A DNA stretch of 64,000 nucleotides from Thelonectria olida (lineage: Eukaryota > Ascomycota > Sordariomycetes > Hypocreales > Nectriaceae). Below, piece after piece: positions 11,678-22,834 of this stretch (positions are counted from its first letter, which is position 1; the number at the start of each line of letters is the position of its first letter). The stretch is from assembly GCA_020736575.1 (NCBI GenBank), contig JAGPYM010000001.1, positions 3,224,001 to 3,288,000 of the forward strand, written 5' to 3'. Below the pieces are notes generated by a model. The model was not told the DNA's origin and did no database searches. It worked only from the letters and a program-made list of their open reading frames with translations. Made by a program: the position numbers and the translations under genes.

Positions 11678-12012
11678 GATGGATTTGTCGAGTTGATGAT
11701 ATTGATGAGGAAGATGGCTGAACAAGGCAGCTTGAGGATGGGCTGAGACATGCCTCCTCTGTGATGGATGGCGTTTATTTTCGGAGCTAATGATCAGCGC
11801 TTCGCCGTGTTTCCGTCACTCTTTCCGATGCCTTTTTCGCGATTCTTTTAGGGTAAGACAGAGGGACCCGATGGCCGAGCCTCGCTTGCAGACTGTGTGC
11901 ATCAATGTCGTCACTGAAGATTAATTCTAAGACAAGGAAGACATGCGAAAAGTCAATGTCTCGGTCGGACTACCCAGGTAATTAAATCGATTCGAGCATT
12001 CCTGTGTCGACG
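11678..12012. other. short intergenic region
   Basis: Promoter of the tannase-family gene and the 3' end of the YCII gene. It may hold a small 5' exon for the tannase (see that entry). Nothing else recognised. Confidence 0.3.
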
Positions 12013-12453
12013 CTACTTGGATCCTTCGTTGGCTCTCTTCGCAAGATCCTCACCCAGCTTCCGCTCTCTCTCCTTCAATTCTTCACTCATGTTTTCTCCA
12101 AAGTCCTCCATCTCTGCAATCCTGCGCATGACCAGTTCTCCTTCCTTAAACGGGATCTTCTTAGCCCAGCTCAGCGCCTCTTCGGCATCCTTGGTCTTGA
12201 GAATCCACCATCCGCACACGTGTGTCTCGCGCTCGACGTCGAAGGGGCCCTTGATCACTTCGGCAGGAGAGTCGGAAGAGTACTTGACGCGGTAGCCGTC
12301 AACGGAGGTGGGACGAAAGCCTTCGCCGGCCAGCATGACGCCAGCGGCGTTGAGTTGCTCATTGAAGGTGGTCATCTCTTCGAAGGCTTCAGGCGGAACG
12401 ACATCTGATTCAGCCTCTGGAGATGCTTTGATGAGGAGCATGTAGCGAGGCAT
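12013..12453 (-). CDS. YCII-related (DGPF) domain protein
   Basis: A 146-aa single-exon protein that is almost entirely one YCII-related domain, a ferredoxin-like alpha/beta fold. It opens with PRYMLLIKA and has the conserved GEGFRPTS, GPFDVERETHVCGWWILK and EALSWAKKIPF blocks. The histidine and aromatic residues lining the family's pocket are present. The C-terminus is a charged helix. Fungal members are small cytosolic proteins of unclear role; bacterial relatives are sometimes linked to sigma factors or dehalogenation-type chemistry. Function cannot be assigned beyond the fold. Confidence 0.85.
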   Translation of the reverse strand: MPRYMLLIKASPEAESDVVPPEAFEEMTTFNEQLNAAGVMLAGEGFRPTSVDGYRVKYSSDSPAEVIKGPFDVERETHVCGWWILKTKDAEEALSWAKKIPFKEGELVMRRIAEMEDFGENMSEELKERERKLGEDLAKRANEGSK

Positions 12454-13105
12454 GGTGATGTGTCAGATTTGAGGATTTGATCAGTGAGAAGATTAATATC
12501 AGACAAATGGGTTGTTTGGTTGCACGGGAAGTGATCAATTGCAAGTTTGTGTTTGCCCGTCATGCAGTTCGATGAAAGAATTAATCATATATTTATACTC
12601 GGCATCTAATCAGGGCACAAGTTTGACACTAAAACGACCGTGAATCTTTGCACGCTGACTTCAATTCTTCCCGACTTGTTGCCTAAATACTCTGCAATCT
12701 TACTGCCCTTGGCTTCACTCGCAATGAAGCTGAGTGGTGCCCTCACGGTGTGGCGTTTGATCTTCAACCTACCAAGCCATTCCTAGCTATGGAACGGCAG
12801 ATGGTTGGTCATGTGCGCGTGAACGTTTAATAATCTTCTCCCGAGCTGATTTGTTTGAAGAATAATCACTCAGGTCATGGAGGACTGTAATTAGACAAGA
12901 TATTCGGGAAGAAGGAGGGTATGAGGGAGGCAATGTGTGCCAAGCACATACGCACAACTCATGATGACCCGAAAGCGTGAAAATGCAAACTTCATTTAGT
13001 GTGTATACGGTTGCAACACAAATGCTTTGTAAGTTTACACGCACGAAGTTTTGATCTAAAGAGAAACTGCTACAGTACCAGCATCCTAACCCAGCCCTTT
13101 TCTCT
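12454..13105. other. intergenic region
   Basis: Promoter of the YCII gene and 3' flank of the permease. AT content is above that of the surrounding genes. The open frame 12787-13248 (-) overlaps the permease end and is not supported. Confidence 0.35.
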
Positions 13106-14886
13106 CTACTGGTCTCGGCCCTCACCATTTGCCTGTTCCCTCTCATCATGAATGAAGGTATCCTTGAACATAGGCCCAGGGTAATGCCTAGATGCGTGCA
13201 ACATCCACCAAACAGATGTGATAAATACAACGCCGACAAGAATGACACAATTGTAGTTCATCGTTGTCGCGTCAAACGGTAGCGCAAGAGCTGGGAACAT
13301 GTAAGCCCATGTAGCCTCAGGATTATCCCTCTTAGTGTGCACTTACGGAAGCAAAAGAAAATGTCAAAGAGCACGATGAATAGCACCGCCAGCCCGTTGA
13401 TAACCCAACCGAGGTTTTTGAGGTGGAATGGGCCTGGAGCGAAATGCCGGCGGCCTGTTGACATATTGCACGCAAAAGGGATCGCATATGAGACGGTGCT
13501 GATGATGATGAAGGATCCTGTGAGATTGCTGAATCCGACAGGACTTCCAATTGGGATGGCGCCGATGCCACTCGCAACGACTGCGACAAACAAGGTCGAC
13601 TCGACTGGGCAGCTCAGAGTCTTGTTGACTCTGCTGAACATTTTGGAAAGCGGCACAGCATTGTCGCGAGCCAGAGCCCAGTACGCTCGAGAGTTGGTCA
13701 AGACAGTCCCGATGACGCAGCACGAAGACGAGAGAAAGATGATGAACAACAGTCCGAACGTCGCGCCCGGGCTTCCAGTGGCCTGGCGATATATTCCGGC
13801 CAACGGGAACGCGTTGACGCCGTTCTGCAAGACCGAGATATCGGAAATGGCGTAGCCCAGCACAACCGCGAAAGCAAGACCATAGAGACCGCCAAGCCCA
13901 ATCTGCAGAAAGATGGCTTTGGGAAGGTCCCTTTTCGGATTCGTGCATTCTTCAGCCATGTGCGTGATGGAGTCTGGAGTTCCGATGGCGAAAGCACCGT
14001 TCAGAACTCCAAGCATGAAGGCGACGCCGCCATCCCAGCCGGTCAAGTTATTGTCGTTGAAAGAGCCCCAGACGAAGTGATTCGACGCATGTTTCGAGGG
14101 CATCGATGCGACAACGATGATGCTGACCAAACCACCCACGATGACCAGAACCAGGCCGCATTTTTGTGTCCAAGGAATCAGTTTGTTGGCGAAAATGACG
14201 GCCAGACTACTCATCCATAGGACAATCAGGTATGCAATGTACACGTGCCAAGCCTCTGACGAGTAGCCTGGAGTATATGTTGCGTACAGCTGCACGCCTG
14301 CATTGGCCGCGACTTGGACCAAGGATGCGAGACCGAACATCCAGCCGTAGAAGTTGATCCATCCAGCAAAGAAGCCGGTTATCCGTCCCCATTTCGGGCC
14401 GGCAGCAACGTTGGCCCAATGGTAAACACCTCCTGATGTAGGAAATGCCGACGCAAGCTTATTCTCGTCAGAATCGAGGAGTGCATATGATGGTAATTGG
14501 AGTTGGACGCACCTCAGCTAAACTCAAACCGATAAACGAGTAATAGAAGACTGCCACAATGAGTCCATAGATCACACCTGGAGGGCCTCCATTCACTAGG
14601 AGAGAAGACGTAGTCAGCTTCTGCCCTGTCATCGTCACTATACGGTCATGGAATGCGACTTACAGATGGAAACGGAAATCGAGGAACCCAAGACCACCCA
14701 TGCATTGTTGACCGTGACCGCAACACCAGTCAATCCTATGAGGCCATACTGACGAGTGAGTTCTTCCTTGTCTCCTAGGCCGCTGAATTCGAGAGGGCTT
14801 TCCCCGATCACCACGGTATCGTTGTTAGCATCGCTTTGCTTCATGCTTTCATCTAGAATATCTTTCTCTGCTGTATGATCATCCAT
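13106..14886 (-). CDS. amino-acid/amine permease, APC superfamily (GABA/choline permease type)
   Basis: A plasma-membrane proton-coupled importer of amino acids or small amines. Four exons join in phase: 14664-14886, 14513-14595, 13347-14457, 13106-13290, giving 533 aa. Twelve hydrophobic segments are expected and visible. Family blocks are LTGVAVTVNNAWVVLGSSIS, NGGPPGVIYG and SLAELASAFPTSGGVYHWAN. The central segment DSITHMAEECTNPKRDLPKA is the classic helix-6 block of fungal GABA/choline-type permeases. The last splice restores FPLALPFDATTMNYNCVILV, also family-typical. The start is MDDHTAEKD, with a hydrophilic N-tail of about 45 residues. Substrate is unknown. Its position next to a MATE exporter and an agmatinase-type enzyme suggests nitrogenous substrates. 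Confidence 0.88.
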
Positions 14887-15492
14887 GATGCTGATAGAAT
14901 TCAAGGCGCGAAGACGTGTCCCCCTTTTTTCAGCGCTTGGTAATGGAAGCCAGGGACGTTTTTTAGAGGTACAATATGCAGAAGGTGAGGGATGTGTAAC
15001 GGTGTAATCCAATCAGTAAATCAGAGGAACGAGGTACTCTAGAGTCATGGCCAAATACCTCCAGGCACCGTAGGGTGGCATGTCCAACTATATATAAATA
15101 AAGCGACTGCCCATGATTGAAACGAGTGTGAAAGAGATAGGGGCGAAGTTTCGCAATGTGTCTAGTCTGTGAACAAGGCATTTTCAGGTCCGTGGAGGTT
15201 GGAACGCATATCTTCAACTCAGCCCCTTGCACGTCTTATCATCAGAGTACATCGTACCTTGCAACCCTTGCCCTTGTTGCAATAAAGTATCCGGCCTGCA
15301 TCCTCTCTTATCGCAACGAACCGGGGGTGGGGGCAGTAAGCGCCTTTTCTCCGAAACATAGCTTCACCAGAGCCACGAGATAAGCACACGGAGGGGAATG
15401 ACTCGATAGTTGCATTTTCTTAGTTGGAAAGATGGACATGAACAGTGTCATTTGCGTACGCTACAGTGCTTGTATTCGAGTTGAATCCTAGT
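14887..15492. promoter_or_regulatory. upstream region of the permease
   Basis: Promoter and leader of the minus-strand permease and the 3' flank of the MATE gene. No gene recognised. Confidence 0.35.
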
Positions 15493-16971
15493 CTAGACCT
15501 CACCGTCTGAGCCCACGGATTCATCTCCCATGCCACCCTCTACAAGTCTATCTGATGCCTTCTCTACTTCAATTGCCCAGTTACTCATGCCTACAATAGT
15601 CCATTCCAGGATTCCAACGAGGAAGAGTGCTACGCATTGTCCCATCCAGAGCCCAGATAGTCCCCATCCATGAAATGCGAGATAGACGCCCGCCGGCAGA
15701 GCACCTCCGTAGTAACTAACACAATTGACGAGCGCTCCAACCCATTGGCGTCCCATGCCCCTCAGAGCACCGCCGCAGCTTCCATTCAAACCATCTGCGA
15801 TCTGAAACAATGCGACGTAGGGCATGATGTCGGCGACGAGATCGATGACACGCTGGTCGTTGTTGAAAAGGCTGCCAATGACATTTCTAGTTGCCATCAA
15901 AATACTGAGGATCAGGGTCCCAAAGAAGATAGAGAGCAGGGCAGCGCTGTGACCAGAACGTCTTGCACCCTCTGGGTCTTGGGCGCCCAACAAGTTACCC
16001 AGTCGTGCAGACGCTGCAACGCCGACACCGAAGGGAATCGTGTTGATGATTTGATCTGCAGTCATGACCACAGACTGGGCAGCAAGGGGGATTGTTCCGA
16101 GGCGGCCAGCCGCAAGAGCGACAATCTCAAATGCCCACCACTCAGTTCCGACGTGGATGACGCCGAGAAAAGCCAACCGAGCGAATGGCCCAAGATGTGT
16201 CAGAGCTCGCCTGGGAGCAAAGCCGCCCCAGCATTCTTTCCCCTTGATGAAGGCGGCATAGAGAACCAATATCAAGAAAGAGAGCCAGTACGAAATGCCA
16301 GTTGCCAAGGGCGCACCATAGAGGCCGAGACCGAGCGTGTACACGAAGAGGTAGTTGAGCACCGCGTTGAGGGGGGAGGTGATGAGGAGTGCATATGTGC
16401 CTGCTTGATAGATGCCCTGGGCTTGGAGGAACTTCTTCATGCACTCGAACCAGACGTATCCCAAACCGCCAGGGGCAAGAACCTGCAAAAACCTAGAACT
16501 CTGAACACAGATGAACTCCTCTTGGCCGAGGGCCCGGAAGATGTGCTCAGAGAAGGCCCAAATGACGGCAGCCACTGCATAGAACCCGGTCAAGACAAAG
16601 ATTCCCCTCTGCAACAGGATGCCCAGGTTTCCTTTGTCTTTGGATCCCGTGAAGCTGCTCGAGGCGAGAGTGTCCAGGGCAGTGGTTCCGCCGAGAGCAA
16701 TCAGCCAGGCAGTTGCCATTGCAAACATGTAAGAGAATGCCGCAGTGGCTAGAGCTTCGGGGGAGAGACGGCCAACGACTAGGATCGAGACCGTTTGCAG
16801 ACTGTTTTGCAGCGCATAGGCCAAGATGACGGGGATAGAGGCTTTGGTTAAGAACCATATCTCAGCCAGCCACGCCTTATTCTTCGATCGAGACGACGGT
16901 TGGATCGAACGACGAGGCAAAAGAGGTGTTGTCTCTTCCGATATGGAAGACAGGGAGTTTCGTGAGGCCAT
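15493..16971 (-). CDS. MATE-family multidrug/metabolite exporter
   Basis: Cation-coupled antiporter of the MATE superfamily, exporting organic cations or metabolites. Single exon, 492 aa from ATG 16971 (MASRNSLSSISEETTPLLPR). The reading frame continues upstream, but that part is basic, Cys-rich and unlike the family. Twelve membrane segments are visible in two halves. Recognisable blocks are PVILAYALQNSLQTVSILVV, ALDTLASSSFTG, NAVLNYLFV and ARLGNLLGAQDP. GLNGSCGGALRGMGRQ is the second-half signature. The N-terminal ETTPLLP motif resembles dileucine vacuolar sorting signals, so a vacuolar membrane location is possible. It is transcribed divergently from the agmatinase-type gene across about 770 bp. 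Confidence 0.9.
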   Translation of the reverse strand: MASRNSLSSISEETTPLLPRRSIQPSSRSKNKAWLAEIWFLTKASIPVILAYALQNSLQTVSILVVGRLSPEALATAAFSYMFAMATAWLIALGGTTALDTLASSSFTGSKDKGNLGILLQRGIFVLTGFYAVAAVIWAFSEHIFRALGQEEFICVQSSRFLQVLAPGGLGYVWFECMKKFLQAQGIYQAGTYALLITSPLNAVLNYLFVYTLGLGLYGAPLATGISYWLSFLILVLYAAFIKGKECWGGFAPRRALTHLGPFARLAFLGVIHVGTEWWAFEIVALAAGRLGTIPLAAQSVVMTADQIINTIPFGVGVAASARLGNLLGAQDPEGARRSGHSAALLSIFFGTLILSILMATRNVIGSLFNNDQRVIDLVADIMPYVALFQIADGLNGSCGGALRGMGRQWVGALVNCVSYYGGALPAGVYLAFHGWGLSGLWMGQCVALFLVGILEWTIVGMSNWAIEVEKASDRLVEGGMGDESVGSDGEV

Positions 16972-17744
16972 GGCTCGAAGCTTTCGTGGTAGTTGTCGAG
17001 TGTGTATGTCGATGTTACACCGCGGTGTAGACCGTGAAGGAGATGGAGGATGCTTAGGAATGCCGTAGTCGCAACAACCACACATTAAACAACAAGATTG
17101 AATTTCTCTCTTCTTTTTCAAAGATGCAACAAAAAGAGGATTCAAATTCTACGTCTTCTAATGATCGATCTCTTTCTTGCAAGGCGATTCTCCTCACACT
17201 CGACGCCTCCTGGGGAGCGGGCGCAATGACAAATCGGCCGACATAATCTTGGGCCAACCGGTACATGGCTTGAATTCCTTATCACGAAGATTTCACAAGA
17301 GGCTTTTTCTTGTACCACGTATTCAGCCCACCAATATGCATATTTGTGAATAAATTGCTTTTATCGCGACTTCATCCCGCATGATAGTCGTCGTGATAAC
17401 CCATCTTCGCCCTCACTAACTGAATTGGGCAACTTAGCCACCATGCAGACGGGCGGACCCCGACCCCAGGATTCTAACCTCATCAAGTCATTTACGCGCC
17501 TCGAGCATTCGTTGTAAGATGCCGTCTTCATGGAAACTCGGTATTGAAGCCTGTCGATGGTCTTGATGACGGTGAGTGGACTGAATGAATCATGTTGTGT
17601 AGTAATTGGCCTTATTCAACGTCTTTCGCCAGACAATGTTCGGAGCCATCTCGAGACATAAATATGGCCTTCTCGCCCGTGTTGATAATGTGACTGCAGC
17701 ATTGCTTTCCCTGCCTACTTATACCCGAGACATCATTATCCGAC
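16972..17744. promoter_or_regulatory. shared divergent promoter, MATE exporter / agmatinase
   Basis: A 773-bp region between divergent starts at 16971 (-) and 17745 (+). A TATA-like ACTTATACCC lies about 30 bases before the + start codon. No gene is seen. The arrangement permits co-regulation, for example by the Zn2Cys6 factor encoded nearby. Confidence 0.45.
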
Positions 17745-19211
17745 ATGTATTCTAAGGCCCTTCTTGCTCTCGGCTGCGCAGCTCTTGCTGCAGGCCACGC
17801 TGGACATGATGATCAGGAGCCGATTTCGGGACCTCTTCAGTCACTCTGGTATAATACACTGCCCGGTGACGGTGGCACTCAGGTTCGTTTTGAAGGGCCG
17901 CTGTATTTCCTTGCCAGCTTTTACTGACGGTTTCCAGGCTGATTCCGTCTTCTCTGGCATCACCACCTTTGGCCGTCTGCCATATCAACCATGCCTAAGC
18001 CACAGCTCCATCAAGTATGACATTGCCTTCATCGGTGCTCCATTCGACACCGGTACTTCTTATCGACCCGGTGCTCGATTCGGTCCTTCTGGTATCCGCC
18101 AGGGATCTCGAAGACTTAATCTCTAGTAAGGCTCACCCGGTGCCTAATGCCTGGCTATCATTGTTGACACAGTTTCTAGCGGAGGATACAACGTCCCCCT
18201 CAAGACCAATCCCTTCAACAGCTGGGCCACTGTCCTCGACTGTGGTGATATTCCCGTCACTTCGTAAGAGCTCTTTGAACCTGCGTGGTGGCCGTCCAAA
18301 CTGACATATACCCAGATATGACAACACATTCGCCCTCAGGCAGATCGAGGAAGGCCACTTCAACCTCCTGACTCGTCCTCCTATGACAGATGCAGACAAG
18401 AAGGGACCCGCCAACAAGGCCAGGACCTTGCCTCGAATCATCACTCTTGGTGGAGACCACACCATTACCCTTCCCCTGCTGCGATCCATCAACCGGGCTT
18501 ACGGACCTGTGTCGGTGATCCACTTCGATAGTCATCTGGATACCTGTAAGACACAATCCATCTTCTTGCCAGTACTTGAACTGATTCAATGCACTAGGGA
18601 AGCCAAAGGTGTTCGGTGGTTCCCCCTCTGAGGTTGCCAGTATCAACCACGGCACCTACTTCTACCATGCGTCGATGGAAGGCTTGCTCGCCAACGACAC
18701 CAACATCCACGCCGGCATTAGAACGACTCTCAGTGGACCCAGCGACTACGACAACGACGGCTACTGCGGCTTTGAGATTGTCGAGGCTCGTGAAATCGAC
18801 ACCATTGGCACCGAGGGAATCATCAAGCGCATAGTCGAGCGTGTCGGTACCAAAAGGCCCGTCTACCTGTCTATCGACATTGACACTCTGGACCCTGCTT
18901 TCGCTCCCGCCACCGGTACCCCCGAGACTGGCGGATGGTCGACCAGAGAGCTGCGAACCATCCTTCGCGGACTGGAGGACCTCAATTTGATCGCTGCTGA
19001 TATTGTGGAAGTCGCGGTAAGTCAACTGATCTTTCGACTCTGTATGTGTTCTCGAGACTAATAGAATCGTATACAGCCCGCGTACGATACCAACGCAGAG
19101 CACACCACTATGGCTGCTGCCGATGTCCTGTACGAGGTCATGAGCATGATGGTCAAGAAGGGACCTCTCAGCAGAATGATCAGCGCTGGGGAGGATGCCG
19201 GGGAGCTCTAA
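17745..19211 (+). CDS. agmatinase-type ureohydrolase with signal peptide
   Basis: A binuclear-manganese ureohydrolase expected to cleave agmatine or a related guanidino compound to urea plus an amine such as putrescine. Six exons join in phase: 17745-17882, 17938-18125, 18180-18263, 18316-18545, 18598-19016, 19077-19211, giving 397 aa. Metal ligands are all present: the His of GGDHT, the Asp-His-Asp set of HFDSHLDTW and the two Asp of [19 protein letters not shown]. The substrate-side entry motif [20 protein letters not shown] is also intact. The N-terminus [20 protein letters not shown] is a good signal peptide, so the enzyme probably enters the secretory pathway; cytosolic arginase and most agmatinases lack one. 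Arginase is less likely than agmatinase from the motif spacing. Divergent from the MATE gene. Confidence 0.9.
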
Positions 19212-19458
19212 ATCACATGAGCAAACAGCAACATACTCAGGCTTGATGCGCCGTCCCGTCCCCGGAAGATCAGACACTTGATTCGGTTGGAAAATGTAGA
19301 CAATAAAGAACTCCGTGTGAGATAGGATCCTTTCCCTTCTTTAGTCATTACGCGTTACTGTCCATTTGAATACTTTTGTTCCCTCATTGTTCGCTCCCGG
19401 TCAAAATTCTAAAACATGATAATGTTATACTGGACCTCTTCTGCAAAAGGTTAGGTTG

Positions 19459-21039
19459 TTAGCCAATACCACGGGACAACTGCGTCAAGGAGAATATCAA
19501 AGAGGGCTTACTCAACAGCTGATCAGCGCACAGATTGCCATCCAAATCTCCCCATTCTTTCCTGATTCTCCAGACATCCTCAAGTGCTTGTCGAATGATT
19601 CCCACATGGAGTGAACCCAAGCAGACCTCGAACTTGTGGACCTTATCCAAAACGAACTTCTTTTGATCATCGCAATACGCTTCACAGCCAATGGTAAAAA
19701 GAGGCATTGCCATTGCAACCCAATTACTGCAAGGCTGGCCCTGGGTCATGTTGCTGAGCATGGAAGTGATTTCTTCTACTGCAGACTGAATGGGCTGGGA
19801 TCTGGACGCCATTTTATACAGCTTTCGGTACAGATGAATCAGCGTCGCTTGCTGAAAGGTCCTGTGGCAAAGTGTAAAGTCGCGTCCAGACTCGGGTGTC
19901 AAGACTGATGAGATGGAAATATTTGGGGGCGTTTGGCTATCTCGGCTGATCATGCCTTTGACCTTGCCGAGCAGAATGTCGGCCTCGGAGCTTACGCTTG
20001 TTTGGTCTTGGTCGGAGCTGGCGAGGTGGTTGATATGTTGTAAAACATCGAGTAACTCCTCGCTATAACCAAGGAACCCATCTATGGTTGACGCAAAATT
20101 CAGCACCGTGTTGGCTGTGCGAGGAGGTGCGATGGTCATAATACTCGACTCATCGGCCTGAGCCAAGGACGATACATGAGGGAGTGTCTGAAGTGATAGA
20201 TATAGCATATAAAGATGCCGTATAGCCAACTGACCAGGTCCTGGATTCGTGACGAATTGATGATAAGCCTCGTTACTGGAGAGAATGGCTTTGACCCCTT
20301 GGAGGTGAATACGCCAAGAAGAAAGGCCTTGCCGAGCAGCAAAGACGTCTGCTAGACACCAGATGATGCAGGTTGCCAGCAATACATCGTCGGTCTGTCC
20401 ACGTGTAAGAGCTGTTCTGAGTAGAGGGAGACCGGAAGATTGTAGGTGTTCCATCACCCGAGAGACATTGATGCCATCAATCTCGGTCTGGCCTCGCGAT
20501 AAGAAGCCTGCGGCTCCAAGTGCCAGACTTGCTGATAGCAGGTGAGGAGAATTGAGCATAGCAGGTACCAGGCCTCTGCAAAAGTCATCATGAATCGATG
20601 GATGGCATGAGAGAGAGGCCAGAACATCCTTGGCAAAATAGTCCAAGAGGATTCGATATCGTTCCGGCATTGGGGTGCCATTGGGTAGTCGCTGAGGAAT
20701 TGCGCTCACGATCAGCGACCTATCAGGTATGGCGGAGACCTCCTTTGTGCCGTAAAAGAAGCCCCCATTCTCATCGTCTAACAGTCATGTCAGCTTTCAT
20801 GCTTCATGCTACGAGGGACAGGTATACATGCCTATTCGTTCAGCGGACAAGTCGTCAGATGTCAGACACTGGCCGAAACGTGACTTTTTGAACTTGCGGC
20901 CGCCCCAAACAAGTTTTAGTTGGTAATTGCAGGTCCGATTATACAGGATACATGGGCCGCAGGTCGGTTTACTCTCGTCACACTTTCTTCGCCGCTTTCG
21001 ACACTCCTCACACCCTTGCCGCGACCTTTTCCCAGGCAT
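19459..21039 (-). CDS. Zn2Cys6 transcription factor with fungal-specific regulatory domain
   Basis: A fungal binuclear-zinc regulator of about 512 aa. The DNA-binding domain is at residues 5-36: CEECRKRRRKCDESKPTC followed by GPC and a final Cys, all six ligands present, with a basic GGRKFKKSRFG linker. The rest resembles the Fungal_trans_2 class, with blocks such as PAMLNSPHLLSASLALGAAG, WRIHLQGVKAIL and HLYRKLYKMAS. The ATG at 21039 is the first true start. One intron at about 20778-20819 keeps frame but has a weak GTCCCT donor and is only 42 bp, so that junction is uncertain. A further small 3' intron near 19490-19512 is possible. The 3' ends of this gene and the agmatinase gene converge 250 bp apart, making it a candidate local regulator. 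Confidence 0.85.
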
Positions 21040-21755
21040 GGAGAGTAGGAGGGCGGGAGGCGCCTTGGAGGTCAAGGCACAGGGCTTGCTGCACGTCTAG
21101 ACGAACAAATGAGGATTTGCATACAGATCCAGAGGTTCCGGCCCTGGTCTACCGGCATTACAGCATCTTTTGCTTGCAGTTGGGTGCTCAGTCGTTGCCG
21201 TATCTGATGATTCAAGGTGGAGCTGAATTTATACCGCAGGGAAGATAAGACAGCTATTAGGAAGGATAACGAGATAAGAAACCACACAGCCACAAGCCAC
21301 ACTTTCAGCGCTGGCCATTAGCCACGATTTCTATCTCTCGGGAAACACGGTGCCAACTCTCCAAACATTCACGGCCTGCCACGTATCGTCGCAAAACAAA
21401 GAATATTCTTATATCAGTAGAGAGCCCTGTCTCCTGATAATTACATCAAGTTCTTACAAATTCCTCTCTGGGTATAGTTCACAGTTTCCCCGGATTTCTG
21501 CAATCAGCTCCTGTAAATTCCCTTTTGAGCATGGTTCAATGGCTCTTATCTCCCGTCATGCGAGCTCCTCAAAATTCCCCTTCAGGCATAACTTAGGATT
21601 CCTTATCTAAATCCCCGACGTGCATGATGTCACTCTGCCATGCCCACTCATCTTAAGTAAAAGGTCTGTCATGACAATTCTTACCAACACGCCGAAGTGT
21701 GATTGGAGGATATGCCGCTAAGAAACATACAGCAGACCCTTTCTCTCATAGCTCA
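21040..21755. other. intergenic region upstream of the Zn2Cys6 gene
   Basis: Promoter of the minus-strand regulator. At 21370-21600 short sequences resembling CCTCTCTGGGTATAGTT / CCCCTTCAGGCATAACTT recur irregularly with ATTCC spacers, a faint degenerate repeat. No coding sequence is supported. Confidence 0.3.
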
Positions 21756-22834
21756 GAGACGGCAAAGGAATCTTCCATATCTCAGGAAAAGCCGCAGCAG
21801 AAAAATCAACACTCATGAAGTTTATCACGAGGAATCAAATTACTCGTGAAGAGCTCGCATTGGGCGGTCCCGAAGAAATTGATGATCTTTACGAGTTTCT
21901 GCATCACACTCGAACAAAATGACATGGATAAATCTATGGGTAGACTCTACTGCTCCATTCTCTTCCAGGTTGCCCGGCACTGCCCTGAAATAATTGCCAA
22001 AATCTTTCCTAGCCAGTGGGCTTGATTCGAGCGTCTGAGTCCACTGGTCACTGCCGCACCTAGTGGAGGGGAGAGTTCCAGGCAAGAAGAGATGTTGAAA
22101 CCTTCGAAAGGCTGCTATCTCTTCATGAGCTGCGGGAATACAGGATTTGCCTGTTCATTGACGGACTTGACGAATACTATGGGTCTGGTGACCACTGCAC
22201 TCACCCAGGAGCTCGCGACCAACCTAACCTAGTGGACAAGTCATTCCGATGTCAAGATCTGCGTCACCTCCCGTCCTCACTTGGCATTTCTTGAACCCTT
22301 CTCAGACTCCGAAACTTGTCGAATGCATCTACATTTGGTCACAGGGCGCGATATCTGAGAGTTTGTGGACAAACATTCCAGGCCAGCGGTTACTCTTCAA
22401 GGTTTGAAGAAGACTACTTGTATCTTCTGATGGAGATAACTGAGAGGTCAGAAGAGGTATTTCTATGGACCATCATGACCACTCGGCCAGTCTTGAGTTC
22501 AGTTGCGCAATACGACTCATCCGAAATCATTTGACAGCAAATCAATTCCTTCCCAGGCGGCCTCGATGCCCTCTACCAGCGCATATTCGATGAACTTAGT
22601 CCTGAGGACAGAGGAATGGCCGACCGCATGTTGTGGTTCGCCTTGGTTTTCCCAAAGAGTTCTATGAGTATCTTCTCATGTATGTGTTTGGACAAGTTGG
22701 AGAAGGACATTCAGTTCCCGATGATGGAGTCGATGAGGGAGTACTCATCAGACGAACTTGAGCAGGTGCACAAGCGAATGTGGAATCAGCTTGTGGGATA
22801 CACCAGAGGTTTGCTAAAAATTGCGACTTATTAG
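21756..22834 (+). pseudogene. decayed STAND (NACHT-like) P-loop NTPase
   Basis: Fragments of one fungal STAND NTPase appear in the correct order but in different frames and broken by stops. A degenerate Walker A (ISGKAAAEKSTLMKFI) is at about 21779-21826, where the usual GSGKS glycines are lost. SILFQVARHCPEIIAKIFPS lies near 21950-22010 and the Walker B RICLFIDGLDEY near 22140-22175. Sensor-type VKICVTSRPHLAFLEPFSD is near 22250-22310. SFPGGLDALYQRIFDELSPE is near 22550-22605, then FALVFPKSS. At least four frame changes or stops separate these parts. Intact relatives function in non-self recognition and heterokaryon incompatibility. N-terminal effector and C-terminal repeat regions are not recognisable. 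Identity as a decayed family member is firm; exact borders are approximate. Confidence 0.8.

Noticed and set aside
11675..11725. N-terminal extensions beginning with TTG or GTG (tannase at 11725, glycerate kinase at 38242, Zn2Cys6 factor at 21075, MHR regulator at 29845)
   Set aside because: They start with non-ATG codons, which are rare starts in fungi; the first in-frame ATG was used in each case.
15670..16752. 360-codon open frame antisense to the MATE gene
   Set aside because: Hydrophilic, no domain; arises as the complement of a biased transporter coding sequence.
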